64,000 nt of DNA, from the NCBI GenBank assembly GCA_910577945.1, contig CAJTNI010000007.1, positions 13,491 through 77,490 of the forward strand. Direction: 5' to 3'. The notes below the pieces were generated by a model. It had not been told where the DNA came from. It searched no databases and saw only the letters and a list, made by a program, of their open reading frames with translations. This stretch comes from an uncultured Christensenella sp. (GTDB taxonomy: Bacteria; Bacillota; Clostridia; Christensenellales; Pumilibacteraceae). The position numbers were made by a program, and so were the translations under genes. Positions 31,248 through 40,350 of this stretch are shown here, piece after piece (position 1 is the first letter of the stretch; every line of letters starts with the position of its first letter).

Positions 31248-32114
31248 CTACCCTTTTAAGCCGCCTGCGACCGTATTCTTGATGATGGTCTTTTGGAAGC
31301 AGGCAAAGAGAATAACGACGGGTATCACGGCGACCATGACAGCCGAGAACACCATGGGGTAGTCTTGCTCGCGGTTTATCATTTCGTTTTGCAGGCTTTG
31401 CAAGCCGACGGCGAGCGTTTTGACGCTGTTCATGAACAGGAACGGGGTCGAATAGTCGTTCCAATAGACGATGGCTTGAAGTATGCATACCGCTATTATC
31501 GGACCGCGCGCAATGGGCAGCATTATGCGGAACAGTATTTGGAAACGGTTCGCGCCGTCCATTTGCGCCGCCTCGGCGTAGCTCCACGATATGGTCTCGA
31601 ACGCGCCGTACAGCATTATGAAATTGAACCCGAAGCACCCCGAATACAGGAACAGCACGCCTATCAGCGAGTCCATCATTCCGAACGTTTCCATCATTTT
31701 CACCTGCGCGGGCAGCGTGCCGACGATGGGCACAATCATGGTGAATATCGCCGCGCCGTAAATAAGCTTCCTGCCGGGGAACTTGTACTTGGAAACGCAG
31801 TACGCAGAAATCGCGGACAGCCCCACGTTGATTGCAGTGCCGAGCACGGTCGTAACAATGCTCATGAGTAGCATGCTCCACACCGCCTGCCCGTTTATCT
31901 CGAATTTCAATACCTCGATTAAGTTATTGAACTCCCACTCTTTGGGAAACCCGAAAATATTGCCGAGGTTGTACTCGCCGCGGCTCTTGAACGAGCTGAC
32001 GAACATCCATACGAACGGTATCAAAAGCGACAGCGAGTACGCTACGAAAATCGCAAACACCACCCACTTAATCGCTTTATATCCCGCGCTCGATTTTTTT
32101 ATTCTGCTTGTCAT
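31248..32114 (-). CDS. CUT1 ABC sugar permease (MalG/ThuG-like)
   Basis: 288 residues, six transmembrane helices, binding-protein-dependent permease with the EAA loop EAAQMDGANRFQILFRIMLP that docks on the ATPase. Forms the inner-membrane channel with the permease encoded just before it. AAGGAGG lies 15 nt before ATG 32114, a long spacing. The set (GH16 lipoprotein, two permeases, and a divergent binding protein) lacks an ATPase gene, as usual for CUT1 systems that share one MsmK/MsiK-type ATPase encoded elsewhere. Substrate is inferred to be a beta-glucan oligosaccharide from the neighbours. Confidence 0.92.
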   Translation of the reverse strand: MTSRIKKSSAGYKAIKWVVFAIFVAYSLSLLIPFVWMFVSSFKSRGEYNLGNIFGFPKEWEFNNLIEVLKFEINGQAVWSMLLMSIVTTVLGTAINVGLSAISAYCVSKYKFPGRKLIYGAAIFTMIVPIVGTLPAQVKMMETFGMMDSLIGVLFLYSGCFGFNFIMLYGAFETISWSYAEAAQMDGANRFQILFRIMLPIARGPIIAVCILQAIVYWNDYSTPFLFMNSVKTLAVGLQSLQNEMINREQDYPMVFSAVMVAVIPVVILFACFQKTIIKNTVAGGLKG

Positions 32115-32177
32115 TATTCGGAATTGTCGCCTCCTTACAGAGTTTCGCGTTATGTCGCCGTCGCGGCGACTGTCATA

Positions 32178-33131
32178 TCAGAAATCGATACCGTCGTATT
32201 TTTTGGACATTCTGTTACGCACAAGCATGACGATAGGCGCCCAAATCACGGAGAACAGCAAGCCTTTTGCGGCGAACTGCGGATACTGCACGGTATTGCC
32301 GCGCGACGTGCCTATGAATATCTCCATGGCGATTGTGGACGTCACCCACGAATCGTCGCCGTTTGTCAACAGGAACGGTTGCAAGTACAGCGTGAGCACG
32401 TTCGTAAGCCCGACGATAACGAGCGTGACTACGGTCGGCCACACGAGCGGCACGGTTATCTTGATAAACTCGGTAAAATACCCCGCGCCGTCGAGCTGCG
32501 CGCTCTCGTAAATCTCCTTGGGTATGCGCCCGATTGCGCCCGACAGCAACACCACGTTGTACCCGAGCCCCGCCCAAATACAATAAAGATACACGTACAT
32601 CTGACCGCCCGGCCAATTCTTGAACATGTCCGCGCCGATTACGTTTTTGAGCGGCAGCGCGAACGACATTGTGAGCGCGACCACGGGAATTATGTTCGGC
32701 AAAAAGAATATCACGCGGAACACGTTGGCAAGCGGCATCTTTTTGTCCAAAAAATAAGAGAACAGCATGGACAGCGGCAGGCTGATAAATATGGTGATAA
32801 ACGCGTACCCGAACGAATTGAGCACCACCACCAAATTATTGTTGAGCCACGACACGCCGGTATTGTTCTCGGGCGAGGTGAAAATGTTGCGCAGCACGCG
32901 CGCAAAATTGTCGAACCATATAAATTCGGCAAAGTTGCCCGCTCTGTCCACGCGTATGAACGCGAGCCTGAGCGCGCCGATATTGACGAATACCCAGGTT
33001 ATTACGAATTGCAGCACGGGATACGCGAGCAGCACCGCCACAAAGATATAGTCTCTGTGCCGCTTGCGCTTGGACATGTCCTTCGGCTTTTTCGTATTCG
33101 TATTCGTATTTGCAATCGCCTCGGTCGCCAC
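32178..33131 (-). CDS. CUT1 ABC sugar permease (MalF/UgpA-like)
   Basis: 317 residues, six transmembrane helices, permease with EAA-like loop YESAQLDGAGYFTEFIKITV. A hydrophilic Thr/Asn/Lys-rich tail precedes the first helix. Starts at GTG 33131, one base after the TAA of the GH16 lipoprotein gene, with AAGGTGA upstream; translation is coupled. Partner of the MalG-like permease encoded 63 nt downstream. Together they would import oligosaccharides delivered by the lipoprotein encoded at 35011. Confidence 0.92.
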   Translation of the reverse strand: MATEAIANTNTNTKKPKDMSKRKRHRDYIFVAVLLAYPVLQFVITWVFVNIGALRLAFIRVDRAGNFAEFIWFDNFARVLRNIFTSPENNTGVSWLNNNLVVVLNSFGYAFITIFISLPLSMLFSYFLDKKMPLANVFRVIFFLPNIIPVVALTMSFALPLKNVIGADMFKNWPGGQMYVYLYCIWAGLGYNVVLLSGAIGRIPKEIYESAQLDGAGYFTEFIKITVPLVWPTVVTLVIVGLTNVLTLYLQPFLLTNGDDSWVTSTIAMEIFIGTSRGNTVQYPQFAAKGLLFSVIWAPIVMLVRNRMSKKYDGIDF

Positions 33132-33132
33132 C

Positions 33133-34764
33133 TTACTTCACCTTTATCAACGATATATCGTCTACGTATATAGGCGTGTCGAACGCCGACGTAATCTCGA
33201 TTTCCACGCGCTTTGTGCCGTCGGGCGCAACGAGCTCCTGCATAAACTCGCTCCACTGCTGCGAATCGACGGTTATGCGCTTTTGCTCGATTATCTCCTC
33301 GCCGTTGCCCATGAACAGCACGTTGACGCAGCCCTCGCCCTGCGCGTTGAACGCGAGCTTCAATTTGAACCCGTCGAATATGCTGTCTATCGTTTGACCG
33401 ACAAGTCCTATTCTATCCACTTTAAGCCCGCACGAACCCTTTGCGCCTATACGCTCCGCAACCGTGCAATACGTTTCGGCGGGCGCTGACGTAAGCTCCT
33501 TGCGCGCCTTGTTGTACAGCTCGGTAATCTCGTCGTACAGCTTATCGGGGTTTGCGTCCTCTATCTGCTTGCGCAACGCTTTGAGCTCGTCGGAGGTTAT
33601 CGTGCGCTTGTAATATTTCCAACCGCTGTTGGTCGCGTTTTTGAGCGCGTACTCGAAATCGCCGTTGGCGACGCCGTTGACCTCGGCGAGCGTTATCGGC
33701 TCTTTGGGGAACTCGTCGGGAGCAGCCACGTCGCCCGTAAGCTTGGGCGTAAACTCCTCTATCGGCTGGTCCTTGAACGGCGTGTGCCGCACATAGTCCA
33801 CGTACATGTTGTCGGATTCGAAATTGGGCTCGCCCACAAACCCCGCGTTGTTGGGAAACCATACGCCCAGCCAAATGCGCGTTTGCAGGAACGGCACGAA
33901 AACGTTGCTCACCGCAGTGACCTTGCCGTCCACGAAATACACGAGCCGCCCGCACGTGGTGTCCTTGACGTCGCCCGCCTTTACGCCCTGCGCCGCCATT
34001 TCCTCGGTAATCTCGTCCGCCGAGTACCTGCCGAACTGCGTCGCCTCGTCCTCGTCGCTTTCGAGCGTGTACCAATCGAACCCGAACGTATGCCACTCGC
34101 CGTCGGCAAGGTTGGTTATGCTCCCGCCCGTGACCTCGGACAGCGCCACGTCCTGCGATTGGTTTGCGGTTTCGGTATGATAGTTGGTGTTCAAAATCCG
34201 TTCGTACGATATGATACCCGTGGAATGCGTGCCGCCGGGAAACTCGATATCTATCTCGTGATTCGCGCCCGTCTCGGTATCGTACGCAAAAGTCCAAAAC
34301 GCGTTGCACGCGCCCAGCCGCGGCAGCACCTTCATCTTTACCTCGTACCTGCCCGCGCCGAACACGCCCTTGCTGATAAGCGCCGCGCCCGCGAGCGTGC
34401 CGTCTCTCCTAGACCCCACGCCCTTGACCGCGCCCGACGTGTAATAATCACCGTTACCCGTCAGGACGAGCACGCCGTCGTCGGTGTAGTTTACGTTTTC
34501 GGGTATTACGCCGCCGTTGCCGTTAGCGCCCCACGCCTGCTTGCCTATGTCCCAATTCTCGGACGACACCCCGCCCGTGAAATCGTCGAAAAACGTATTG
34601 TCGTAATCGAGCTCTATGCCGGGCAGCAACCGCAGGTCGTCGCCCGCTTTGAGGTCCTGCGGCGCGGTCTCGGCGGGCTTGCAGCCCGTAAGCGCGCTCG
34701 CGCACAGCAATGTGAGAGCAGCCAAAGACGCGCAAGTTATCTTTGTATTACGCTTTTGCGCCAT
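33133..34764 (-). CDS. Secreted GH16 endo-beta-glucanase lipoprotein
   Basis: 543 residues from ATG 34764 (GGGAGG about 9 nt upstream). Signal peptide with lipobox ALTGC. GH16 domain (about 40-330): GAALISKGVFGAGRYEVKMK, catalytic NHEIDIEFPGG, EWHTFGFDWYTLE. A C-terminal domain (about 350-543) with NGDFEYALKN...GWKYYKR and a beta-sandwich ending YVDDISLIKVK looks like a carbohydrate-binding module. It would cut beta-1,3-glucan (laminarin) or mixed-linkage glucan at the cell surface. First gene of the operon with the two permeases, under promoter 34796-34824, divergent from the binding protein. Confidence 0.9.
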   Translation of the reverse strand: MAQKRNTKITCASLAALTLLCASALTGCKPAETAPQDLKAGDDLRLLPGIELDYDNTFFDDFTGGVSSENWDIGKQAWGANGNGGVIPENVNYTDDGVLVLTGNGDYYTSGAVKGVGSRRDGTLAGAALISKGVFGAGRYEVKMKVLPRLGACNAFWTFAYDTETGANHEIDIEFPGGTHSTGIISYERILNTNYHTETANQSQDVALSEVTGGSITNLADGEWHTFGFDWYTLESDEDEATQFGRYSADEITEEMAAQGVKAGDVKDTTCGRLVYFVDGKVTAVSNVFVPFLQTRIWLGVWFPNNAGFVGEPNFESDNMYVDYVRHTPFKDQPIEEFTPKLTGDVAAPDEFPKEPITLAEVNGVANGDFEYALKNATNSGWKYYKRTITSDELKALRKQIEDANPDKLYDEITELYNKARKELTSAPAETYCTVAERIGAKGSCGLKVDRIGLVGQTIDSIFDGFKLKLAFNAQGEGCVNVLFMGNGEEIIEQKRITVDSQQWSEFMQELVAPDGTKRVEIEITSAFDTPIYVDDISLIKVK

Positions 34765-34795
34765 CAATTTGTCCTCCCGTCGGAATTTTTTGTTC

Positions 34796-34824
34796 ATTAT
34801 AGCATACAAAAATGCCGATTGCAA
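34796..34824 (-). promoter_or_regulatory. Promoter of GH16/permease operon
   Basis: Minus-strand -35 TTGCAA (34819-34824), 17-bp spacer, -10 TATAAT (34796-34801). Divergent from the promoter at 34940; the very A/T-rich stretch between them (34825-34939) may hold regulator sites. Confidence 0.75.
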
Positions 34825-34939
34825 TACATTTTCGATAATTTTTCAATATTTTTTAATTAAATTAAATAATATATTTCGAGCAAGAGCGCGTCAAAAGGCA
34901 AATATGTGTGAATTTTCGCATAAAATTTGCGCGTACGTA

Positions 34940-34968
34940 TTGACAAACGCCGAAATATATGCTAATAT
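34940..34968 (+). promoter_or_regulatory. Promoter of binding protein and phosphorylase
   Basis: -35 TTGACA (34940-34945), 17-bp spacer, -10 TAATAT (34963-34968); leader of about 36 nt. Confidence 0.82.
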
Positions 34969-35010
34969 CTCTATAAGTTTTTTAACTTTATTAAATATCG
35001 CGAGGAAATT

Positions 35011-36483
35011 ATGAAAAAACCTGTTAAAACAATCGCTGTCGCGCTTGCCGCCGTATCGGCTCTTTCCGCGTCCGTCGCGCTCACGGGCTGCGGCGGCGCA
35101 AAGAACGACCCCACCGTGCTCAACATAGTCGCGCTCAACGCAGGCTACGGCAAGCAATGGCTGGAAACGCTCGCCGAAAAGTTCGAGGCGGAGCACGAGG
35201 GCTACACCGTGAATTTGGACAACGCAATCTACGAGGCGGGGTCGCTTATAAATTCGCATATCAACAGCCGCAACAATATAGACGACCTTTATATATGCGT
35301 GGGTAACGATTGGAAAACGTACGCCGCCGCGGGCAAGCTTGCCAAGCTCGACGATTTTCTCGACGAAGCGGTGGACGGCACGACGGTAAAGAATAAGATT
35401 GCCGACGAGTTTGCCAACTCCGTCTACTACCCCGACCTCGACGGCACGCTGCACACATATCGCCTGCCCTGGACGGCGGGCGTAGGCGGCATCTATTATA
35501 ATAAGGCTATGTTCGAGCAAAACAGCTGGAAAGTGCCGACTACCTACGGCGAGCTGGTCGAGCTTTGCGATAAAATAGTGGACGACGATATTCCCGTCGA
35601 GGGCGGCGGCAACAAGGCGCAAAGCGTCAAGCCGTTCGTGTACACGGGGCAAAACATTGACTATTTCGACTACGCCGTTTACACCTGGTGGGCGCAGCTC
35701 TCGGGCGAAGAGAACATTCGCGAGTTTATGCAATACGGCTCGGCGGACAACTACGACAGCGCCAAGTCCGCAACGTACGACAATCTCAAAAAAGCGACCG
35801 ATATGTGGAAGGGCTTGTTCGGCAATTCCGATTACGTAATGTCGGGATGCAGCGGCATGTCCAACCACGAGGCGCAAACCGCGTTCAACAACGGGCACGC
35901 GGCTATGATTTTCGGCGGCGATTGGATGTACAACGAAATACTCAAATACGACATCAACAACGAGAATTTCGAGTTTGCGCTCATGAAAACGCCCGTCGCC
36001 GACGGCGCGGTGGAAACGAGCATAACGTACACCATCGGCGAGGACCAATATATCGCCATACCCGAATCGTCCACCAAAAAGGAGCTTGCCAAAGACTTTA
36101 TCAAGCTAATGATAAGCGACTACGGCTGCGAGGTGTTCCTCAATCAGGCGCACGGCGTGCTCGCGTACAAGGCGGCGGACATAGAAACCGAGGACGCGTT
36201 CCTCAACAACCTCATCACTACCAAAAACAGCTACGAAAAGGCGTTCACCAACTACCCGTCGTTCACCGCGGACGAAATTGCGGGCAACGCCAAGATAACC
36301 GATAACAGACTGCTGTATCTCGCCAACACGGTGGATATTTGGGGCACGGGCGCGCTCCGTCCTTACGCCACGCTCATTCAAGCCAACCCGCAAACGCTGG
36401 ACAAAGCGTTCGCCACAATCGCAAGCTCTATCGCGGGACAGTGGAAGGATTGGCAGAGCGACGCGGGCGTCACGACGGGCTGA
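35011..36483 (+). CDS. ABC sugar-binding lipoprotein
   Basis: 490 residues. Signal peptide with lipobox ALTGC (Cys27). Extracellular solute-binding protein family 1/8: VLNIVALNAGYGKQWLETLA at the start, YRLPWTAGVGGIYYNKAMFE, NNGHAAMIFGGDWMYNE and the aromatic-rich hinge typical of oligosaccharide binders. GAGG lies 6 nt before ATG 35011. It captures sugars outside the membrane and hands them to the two divergent permeases. Followed 38 nt later by the GH94-like phosphorylase, so uptake and phosphorolysis are co-expressed. Ligand inferred as beta-gluco-oligosaccharide. Confidence 0.93.
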   Translation: MKKPVKTIAVALAAVSALSASVALTGCGGAKNDPTVLNIVALNAGYGKQWLETLAEKFEAEHEGYTVNLDNAIYEAGSLINSHINSRNNIDDLYICVGNDWKTYAAAGKLAKLDDFLDEAVDGTTVKNKIADEFANSVYYPDLDGTLHTYRLPWTAGVGGIYYNKAMFEQNSWKVPTTYGELVELCDKIVDDDIPVEGGGNKAQSVKPFVYTGQNIDYFDYAVYTWWAQLSGEENIREFMQYGSADNYDSAKSATYDNLKKATDMWKGLFGNSDYVMSGCSGMSNHEAQTAFNNGHAAMIFGGDWMYNEILKYDINNENFEFALMKTPVADGAVETSITYTIGEDQYIAIPESSTKKELAKDFIKLMISDYGCEVFLNQAHGVLAYKAADIETEDAFLNNLITTKNSYEKAFTNYPSFTADEIAGNAKITDNRLLYLANTVDIWGTGALRPYATLIQANPQTLDKAFATIASSIAGQWKDWQSDAGVTTG

Positions 36484-36521
36484 ACCGCCGCCGCACAAAT
36501 ATAGACGTCGGGTGAATACAC

Positions 36522-39068
36522 ATGCTGAAAGAAAAATTACAGGAAATAATCGCGACCGAAAAAAAACTGCGGCGCGATAAAGACTTTGCGAAAAAATGCG
36601 CAATTCCCGAAAACTGCTATCTTTTGGGCAACGGGGAAATACTGTGCTACCCGCGCGGCACGGGCGACAGCCGCTATCCGTACTCCGCCGACGGGCTGAC
36701 GCTGTGGGCGTACGCGTCGGGCGAAATGTCGCTCAACGAAAGCGCGTTCTACTACATACTGCCCGCTGACGAGGGCAAAGAGCCGTACGCGGCGTTTTTC
36801 GGCGGCAAGTCGGAACGCGACGGCACGTTTACGCCTATATCCGTGACGGGCGTGGCACGGCAGGCGCGCGAGGACGGCGTATCGCGCTTTACCTACTACA
36901 CGCCGACGGCGGTCTACTACGTGACGCAAACGCCCGAGGCGGCGTACGCGTTGCGCGCGTTTGTGTCGGCGGACAAAAAAGCGACGTTTTCGCTGTGCGC
37001 GCTCAATCTTACGAACAAACCGATTAAAACCTATCTCTCCGCGTTTTTCAACTGCCTGCTCATGCACCAAGCGGGCGAAAGCGTGGAAACCAAATGGTTT
37101 AAGCGCTGCGACGCGACCGACGACGGTTTTATATTCGAAAGCGTCGAGGACCTCGACCGCACCACTCACCTTATCAACTACGGCGTAATCAACCGCGCGG
37201 TCGGGTTCGACTGCGAATACGCCGAGCATACGACCTCGCGCGCCGATTACGTAGGCGGCAAAACCAACAGCCTGAGCTGTGCCGCGCCGCTGTTTTCGGG
37301 GCACTTCGGCAAGCAGCCGCGCGTGTGCAAGTTCGGCGACACGGCGGCGGCGGGCGACCTTTACGCGTTCACGCTCGACGGCGGCGCGCTCGCGCAAATA
37401 GACTACGCCGCCGAGGCGCATTTCAATCGCGACGGCGCGCTCGCCGCAATCGGCGGGCTGAACGCGGGCGACGCGGACAAAACGCACGCCGCTGCGGAAA
37501 GCGCGTATAACGTCAAAGCCGCCGCGCCCGACAAGCTTACGATGCGGTTCGGACGGCTCGACGACGAGCGGCTGCGCGGCGAAACGCTGACCGAGTTCGT
37601 ATCCAACGTGCAGCGGCAGGTCGAATTTGCCGCGCTCGCCAAAAACAGCGGCACGTCGTTGCTCGGCGTGCGCGACGTGGCGCAGCAAATGGAAGCGGCG
37701 CTCATGTGGAACGCGCGCGGCTGCCGAGCCAAGTTTATCGAGCTGTTCGGCTTTATCGACCCGAGCGGCAGAGCGCCGCGGCAGTATTCCATACCCGCAA
37801 AGGGCGCGCTGCCGCAAATGGATACGCGCATGTTCATAGACCAAGGGAATTGGATAATTTCGGCGGTCTATTCCTACCTCGCCCACACCGACGACTATTC
37901 GCTTTTGGACGAGGCGTGCGGCTACTACAAAATCACGGGCAGAAATTGCGTGGAAGCGACGGACGAGCGCAACAGCATCGCCGAGCACCTCGCGCGCATC
38001 GCCGATTTTATGATAAGCAATATCGACGACGACACCGAGTGCCTGCGCGCGCTGTACGGCGATTGGAACGACGCGCTCGACGGCTTGGGCGTGAGCCGCG
38101 ACCCCGATAAGGAATACGGCACGGGCGTGTCCGTCATGGCGACGCTGCACCTCTATCGCAATCTCGAAGAAATGCTGCAAATCGTCGACAAGTACGGCGA
38201 CAGGTTCGGAAAAAAGAAAACGTACGAAAAGGCGCGAGAGCGCTTGGCGCGCGGGCTCAAAAAGTACGCCGTCGAGCAAAAGGACGGCGCGCGCAAAATT
38301 TTGCACGGCTGGGGCGACGGGCGCGCGTACAAGGTGGGAAGCTTTTGCGACGTGGACGGGCTCGACCGCGACGGACTGACCGCCAACGCGTTTTGGGTGA
38401 TATCGGGCGCGTATCTTTGGGACAAGAGCATTAAGCGCGATATACTCGCGAGCTACGACCGCCTCGACGGCAAGTTCGGACTGAGAACGTTTGCGCCGCA
38501 CTTCGAAAAGGGCGTAAAGGGCGTGGGGCGCATAATCAACCTGCCCGAGGGCACGGCGGAAAACGGCGCAACGTACGTGCACGCGTCCATGTTCGGCATT
38601 TGGTCGCTGTTCGGCATGGGCGAAGGCGAGCGCGCGTGGACTCAGCTCAAAAAGGTGCTGCCGCTCACCCACTCGCTGATTACCACCACGCCGTTCGTAA
38701 TGAGCAACAGCTATTCGTACAACGAGGAGCTGGGGCTGGACGGCGAATCCATGAGCGATTGGTTCACGGGCAGCGCCAACGCGTTGATTAAGGTACTGAC
38801 GCGGTACGTATTCGGCATTCGTCCCGACCTCGACGGCGTTTGCATAAACCCCGCGGCGTACATGCCGTTCGCCGATGCAAGCGCGGAAATAACGGTCAAG
38901 GGCAAGCGCATACGGCTGTCGTACGCCAAAGGCGACGGCAAAGCGCGCGCGATTACGCTCAACGGCAAAGCGGTAAAAACGACCGCCGACCCCATGACCG
39001 ACGCGCCGTCGACGTACGTAAAAACCGCCGACCTCGACGACGAAAACGAAATCATAATCCGCGACTGA
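36522..39068 (+). CDS. GH94-like glycoside phosphorylase
   Basis: 848 residues, cytoplasmic. Two-part architecture of cellobiose/beta-glucan phosphorylases: N-terminal beta-sandwich (about 30-300), helical linker, (alpha/alpha)6 barrel with the general-acid region ALYGDWNDALDGLG (Asp514 to Asp517), the MDTRMFIDQGNWIISAVYSY helix and the C-terminal jelly roll with RPDLDGVCINPA. These enzymes split beta-glucosidic bonds with phosphate, giving glucose-1-P. Length is near the GH94/GH149/GH161 range. With two GH16 glucanases in the locus a beta-1,3-oligoglucan or laminaribiose phosphorylase is the best guess; cellobiose phosphorylase is an alternative. Start ATG 36522 has only a weak GGGTGA. Confidence 0.85.
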   Translation: MLKEKLQEIIATEKKLRRDKDFAKKCAIPENCYLLGNGEILCYPRGTGDSRYPYSADGLTLWAYASGEMSLNESAFYYILPADEGKEPYAAFFGGKSERDGTFTPISVTGVARQAREDGVSRFTYYTPTAVYYVTQTPEAAYALRAFVSADKKATFSLCALNLTNKPIKTYLSAFFNCLLMHQAGESVETKWFKRCDATDDGFIFESVEDLDRTTHLINYGVINRAVGFDCEYAEHTTSRADYVGGKTNSLSCAAPLFSGHFGKQPRVCKFGDTAAAGDLYAFTLDGGALAQIDYAAEAHFNRDGALAAIGGLNAGDADKTHAAAESAYNVKAAAPDKLTMRFGRLDDERLRGETLTEFVSNVQRQVEFAALAKNSGTSLLGVRDVAQQMEAALMWNARGCRAKFIELFGFIDPSGRAPRQYSIPAKGALPQMDTRMFIDQGNWIISAVYSYLAHTDDYSLLDEACGYYKITGRNCVEATDERNSIAEHLARIADFMISNIDDDTECLRALYGDWNDALDGLGVSRDPDKEYGTGVSVMATLHLYRNLEEMLQIVDKYGDRFGKKKTYEKARERLARGLKKYAVEQKDGARKILHGWGDGRAYKVGSFCDVDGLDRDGLTANAFWVISGAYLWDKSIKRDILASYDRLDGKFGLRTFAPHFEKGVKGVGRIINLPEGTAENGATYVHASMFGIWSLFGMGEGERAWTQLKKVLPLTHSLITTTPFVMSNSYSYNEELGLDGESMSDWFTGSANALIKVLTRYVFGIRPDLDGVCINPAAYMPFADASAEITVKGKRIRLSYAKGDGKARAITLNGKAVKTTADPMTDAPSTYVKTADLDDENEIIIRD

Positions 39069-39081
39069 TAAATCGCAATAC

Positions 39082-39119
39082 AAAACTCGCGAGCGCAACA
39101 AAACGCCCGCGAGTTTTTT
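39082..39119 (+). terminator. Terminator of binding-protein/phosphorylase operon
   Basis: AAAACTCGCG pairs with CGCGAGTTTT and is followed by T's; about 13 nt past the stop codon. Confidence 0.85.
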
Positions 39120-39124
39120 CATGT

Positions 39125-39350
39125 TGATTTTCGCACGCGCAACAAGCCGAAGGCTCGGCGTATGCCGTGCGTTTACTTTGTCGGAAATTGTGCGTTACGC
39201 CCGCATATTCGCTATGCTTTACGTCGTCATTTCGAGCGGAGCGGGCGCGCATTGTATTTTAGAAAATCAACAAGCATGCGCATCTCGCTCGCCTTTGTTC
39301 TTTCGCGCCCCGCAGTCGAGAAATCAAGCCGAAGGCTTGGCGCGCAGCAT
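39125..39350. repeat. Interspersed repeat remnants
   Basis: Short words of the family at 10255-10955 in both orientations: GCCGAAGGCTCGGCGTATGC, CGTCATTTCGAGCGGAGCG, and GCAGTCGAGAAATC (inverted). No gene in the 283 bp between the phosphorylase and ispE. Confidence 0.65.
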
Positions 39351-39351
39351 A

Positions 39352-40233
39352 TCATTTTTCTATCCATTCGTGAAGCACGCCCGTTTTGGCGGGGGCAAGC
39401 GCTCTGAACCCGCGCTCGCCGCGCAGCTCGGTCGCGCAGCGGTAAAACTTTTCGATATCGGTAAAATATCCGAGCACCGTGCCGCCCGAGCCCGTCATAT
39501 TGACAATCGCGCCGCGGTCGCGCAGGAGCGCGGCGTTGCGCTCTATATCGGGCTGCAATTCGGCGGCGGGCGCGTACAGCGCGTTGCCGCAATATTCGAG
39601 CGCGCGGCTGTCGCCCGCAAGCAACTTTTCGCACATTGCCTCGGTATCGGTCGGGCAATAAACGCCGTCGCCGTACAGCGCGTCGAACTTGCCGTACGCC
39701 GCCGCCGTGGACACGCTGCCGCTCATCAGCCCGACGATAAACAGCCGCAGCTTGTTTTCCATAAAGAACAAATCCTCGCCCACACCGCGAACGCGCGCCA
39801 GCCCGCCCGTCAGCATGAACGGCACGTCCGACCCGACGGATAGCGCGACGGCGCGCATGTCCACGCCGCGCTCCGGCAAGCGGTACAGCAAATCGAGCGC
39901 GCGCAAAACCGCCGCGCCGTCCGCCGACGAGCCGCCCAAGCCGCCGCCTATCGGTATGCCCTTTTCCACCTCTATATCCCAGCCGTTGCCGCCGATTATG
40001 CGCTGCACCGCCCGCGCCGCCTTGAACGCGGTGTTGTCCGCGCCTATCTCCGCGCCGACGAACCTTACGAAAATACCTTCGTCGTCGCGCTCGGCGACCG
40101 TCACCGTGTCGAAGCAATCGAGCGTCGTCATAACGCTGTCGAGCGTATGCAAGCCGTCGCGCCGCCCCGTAACGTTGAGCGACAGATTGGCTTTCGCAAA
40201 AGCCCGCAGCCTCAGTTTTCTGTTTTTAGCCAT
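39352..40233 (-). CDS. ispE: 4-diphosphocytidyl-2-C-methyl-D-erythritol kinase
   Basis: 293 residues. ATP-dependent kinase of the MEP isoprenoid pathway (CDP-ME to CDP-ME 2-phosphate). GHMP fold: AKANLSLNVTGRRDGLHTLD near the N terminus, ATP loop PIGGGLGGSSADGAAVLRAL, and the C-terminal glycine motif MTGSGGTVLGYF. Length is typical. Lies near veg and a spore-type protein, matching the veg - ispE synteny of Firmicutes. The ATG at 40233 has no Shine-Dalgarno and follows TATAAT by 6 nt, so its mRNA is predicted leaderless, unusual for an essential gene in this phylum. Confidence 0.95.
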   Translation of the reverse strand: MAKNRKLRLRAFAKANLSLNVTGRRDGLHTLDSVMTTLDCFDTVTVAERDDEGIFVRFVGAEIGADNTAFKAARAVQRIIGGNGWDIEVEKGIPIGGGLGGSSADGAAVLRALDLLYRLPERGVDMRAVALSVGSDVPFMLTGGLARVRGVGEDLFFMENKLRLFIVGLMSGSVSTAAAYGKFDALYGDGVYCPTDTEAMCEKLLAGDSRALEYCGNALYAPAAELQPDIERNAALLRDRGAIVNMTGSGGTVLGYFTDIEKFYRCATELRGERGFRALAPAKTGVLHEWIEK

Positions 40234-40239
40234 GCAAAA

Positions 40240-40269
40240 ATTATATCACGCCGCGTCCGCGCTTGTCAA
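40240..40269 (-). promoter_or_regulatory. Consensus promoter, leaderless ispE
   Basis: Minus-strand TTGACA (40264-40269), 18-bp spacer, TATAAT (40240-40245), then 6 nt to the ATG. Confidence 0.8.
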
Positions 40270-40281
40270 CCCAAAGACAAA

Positions 40282-40309
40282 CGCCGCACGGCAACACTGC
40301 CGCGCGGCG
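40282..40309 (-). terminator. Terminator after SPOCS/LysM gene
   Basis: Twelve-bp GC-rich stem (40282-40293 with 40298-40309, one G-T pair) with a 4-nt loop, followed by TTTGTCTTTG on the minus strand; about 42 nt past the stop codon. Confidence 0.65.
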
Positions 40310-40350
40310 CAATCTTTTAAGGCTTATATGCTCCGACCGAAATCGAGCGA

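Noticed and set aside
36537..39122. 861-codon open frame opposite the GH94-like phosphorylase
   Set aside because: Arginine- and valine-rich antisense product of a GC-rich gene; no ribosome site and no recognisable domain.
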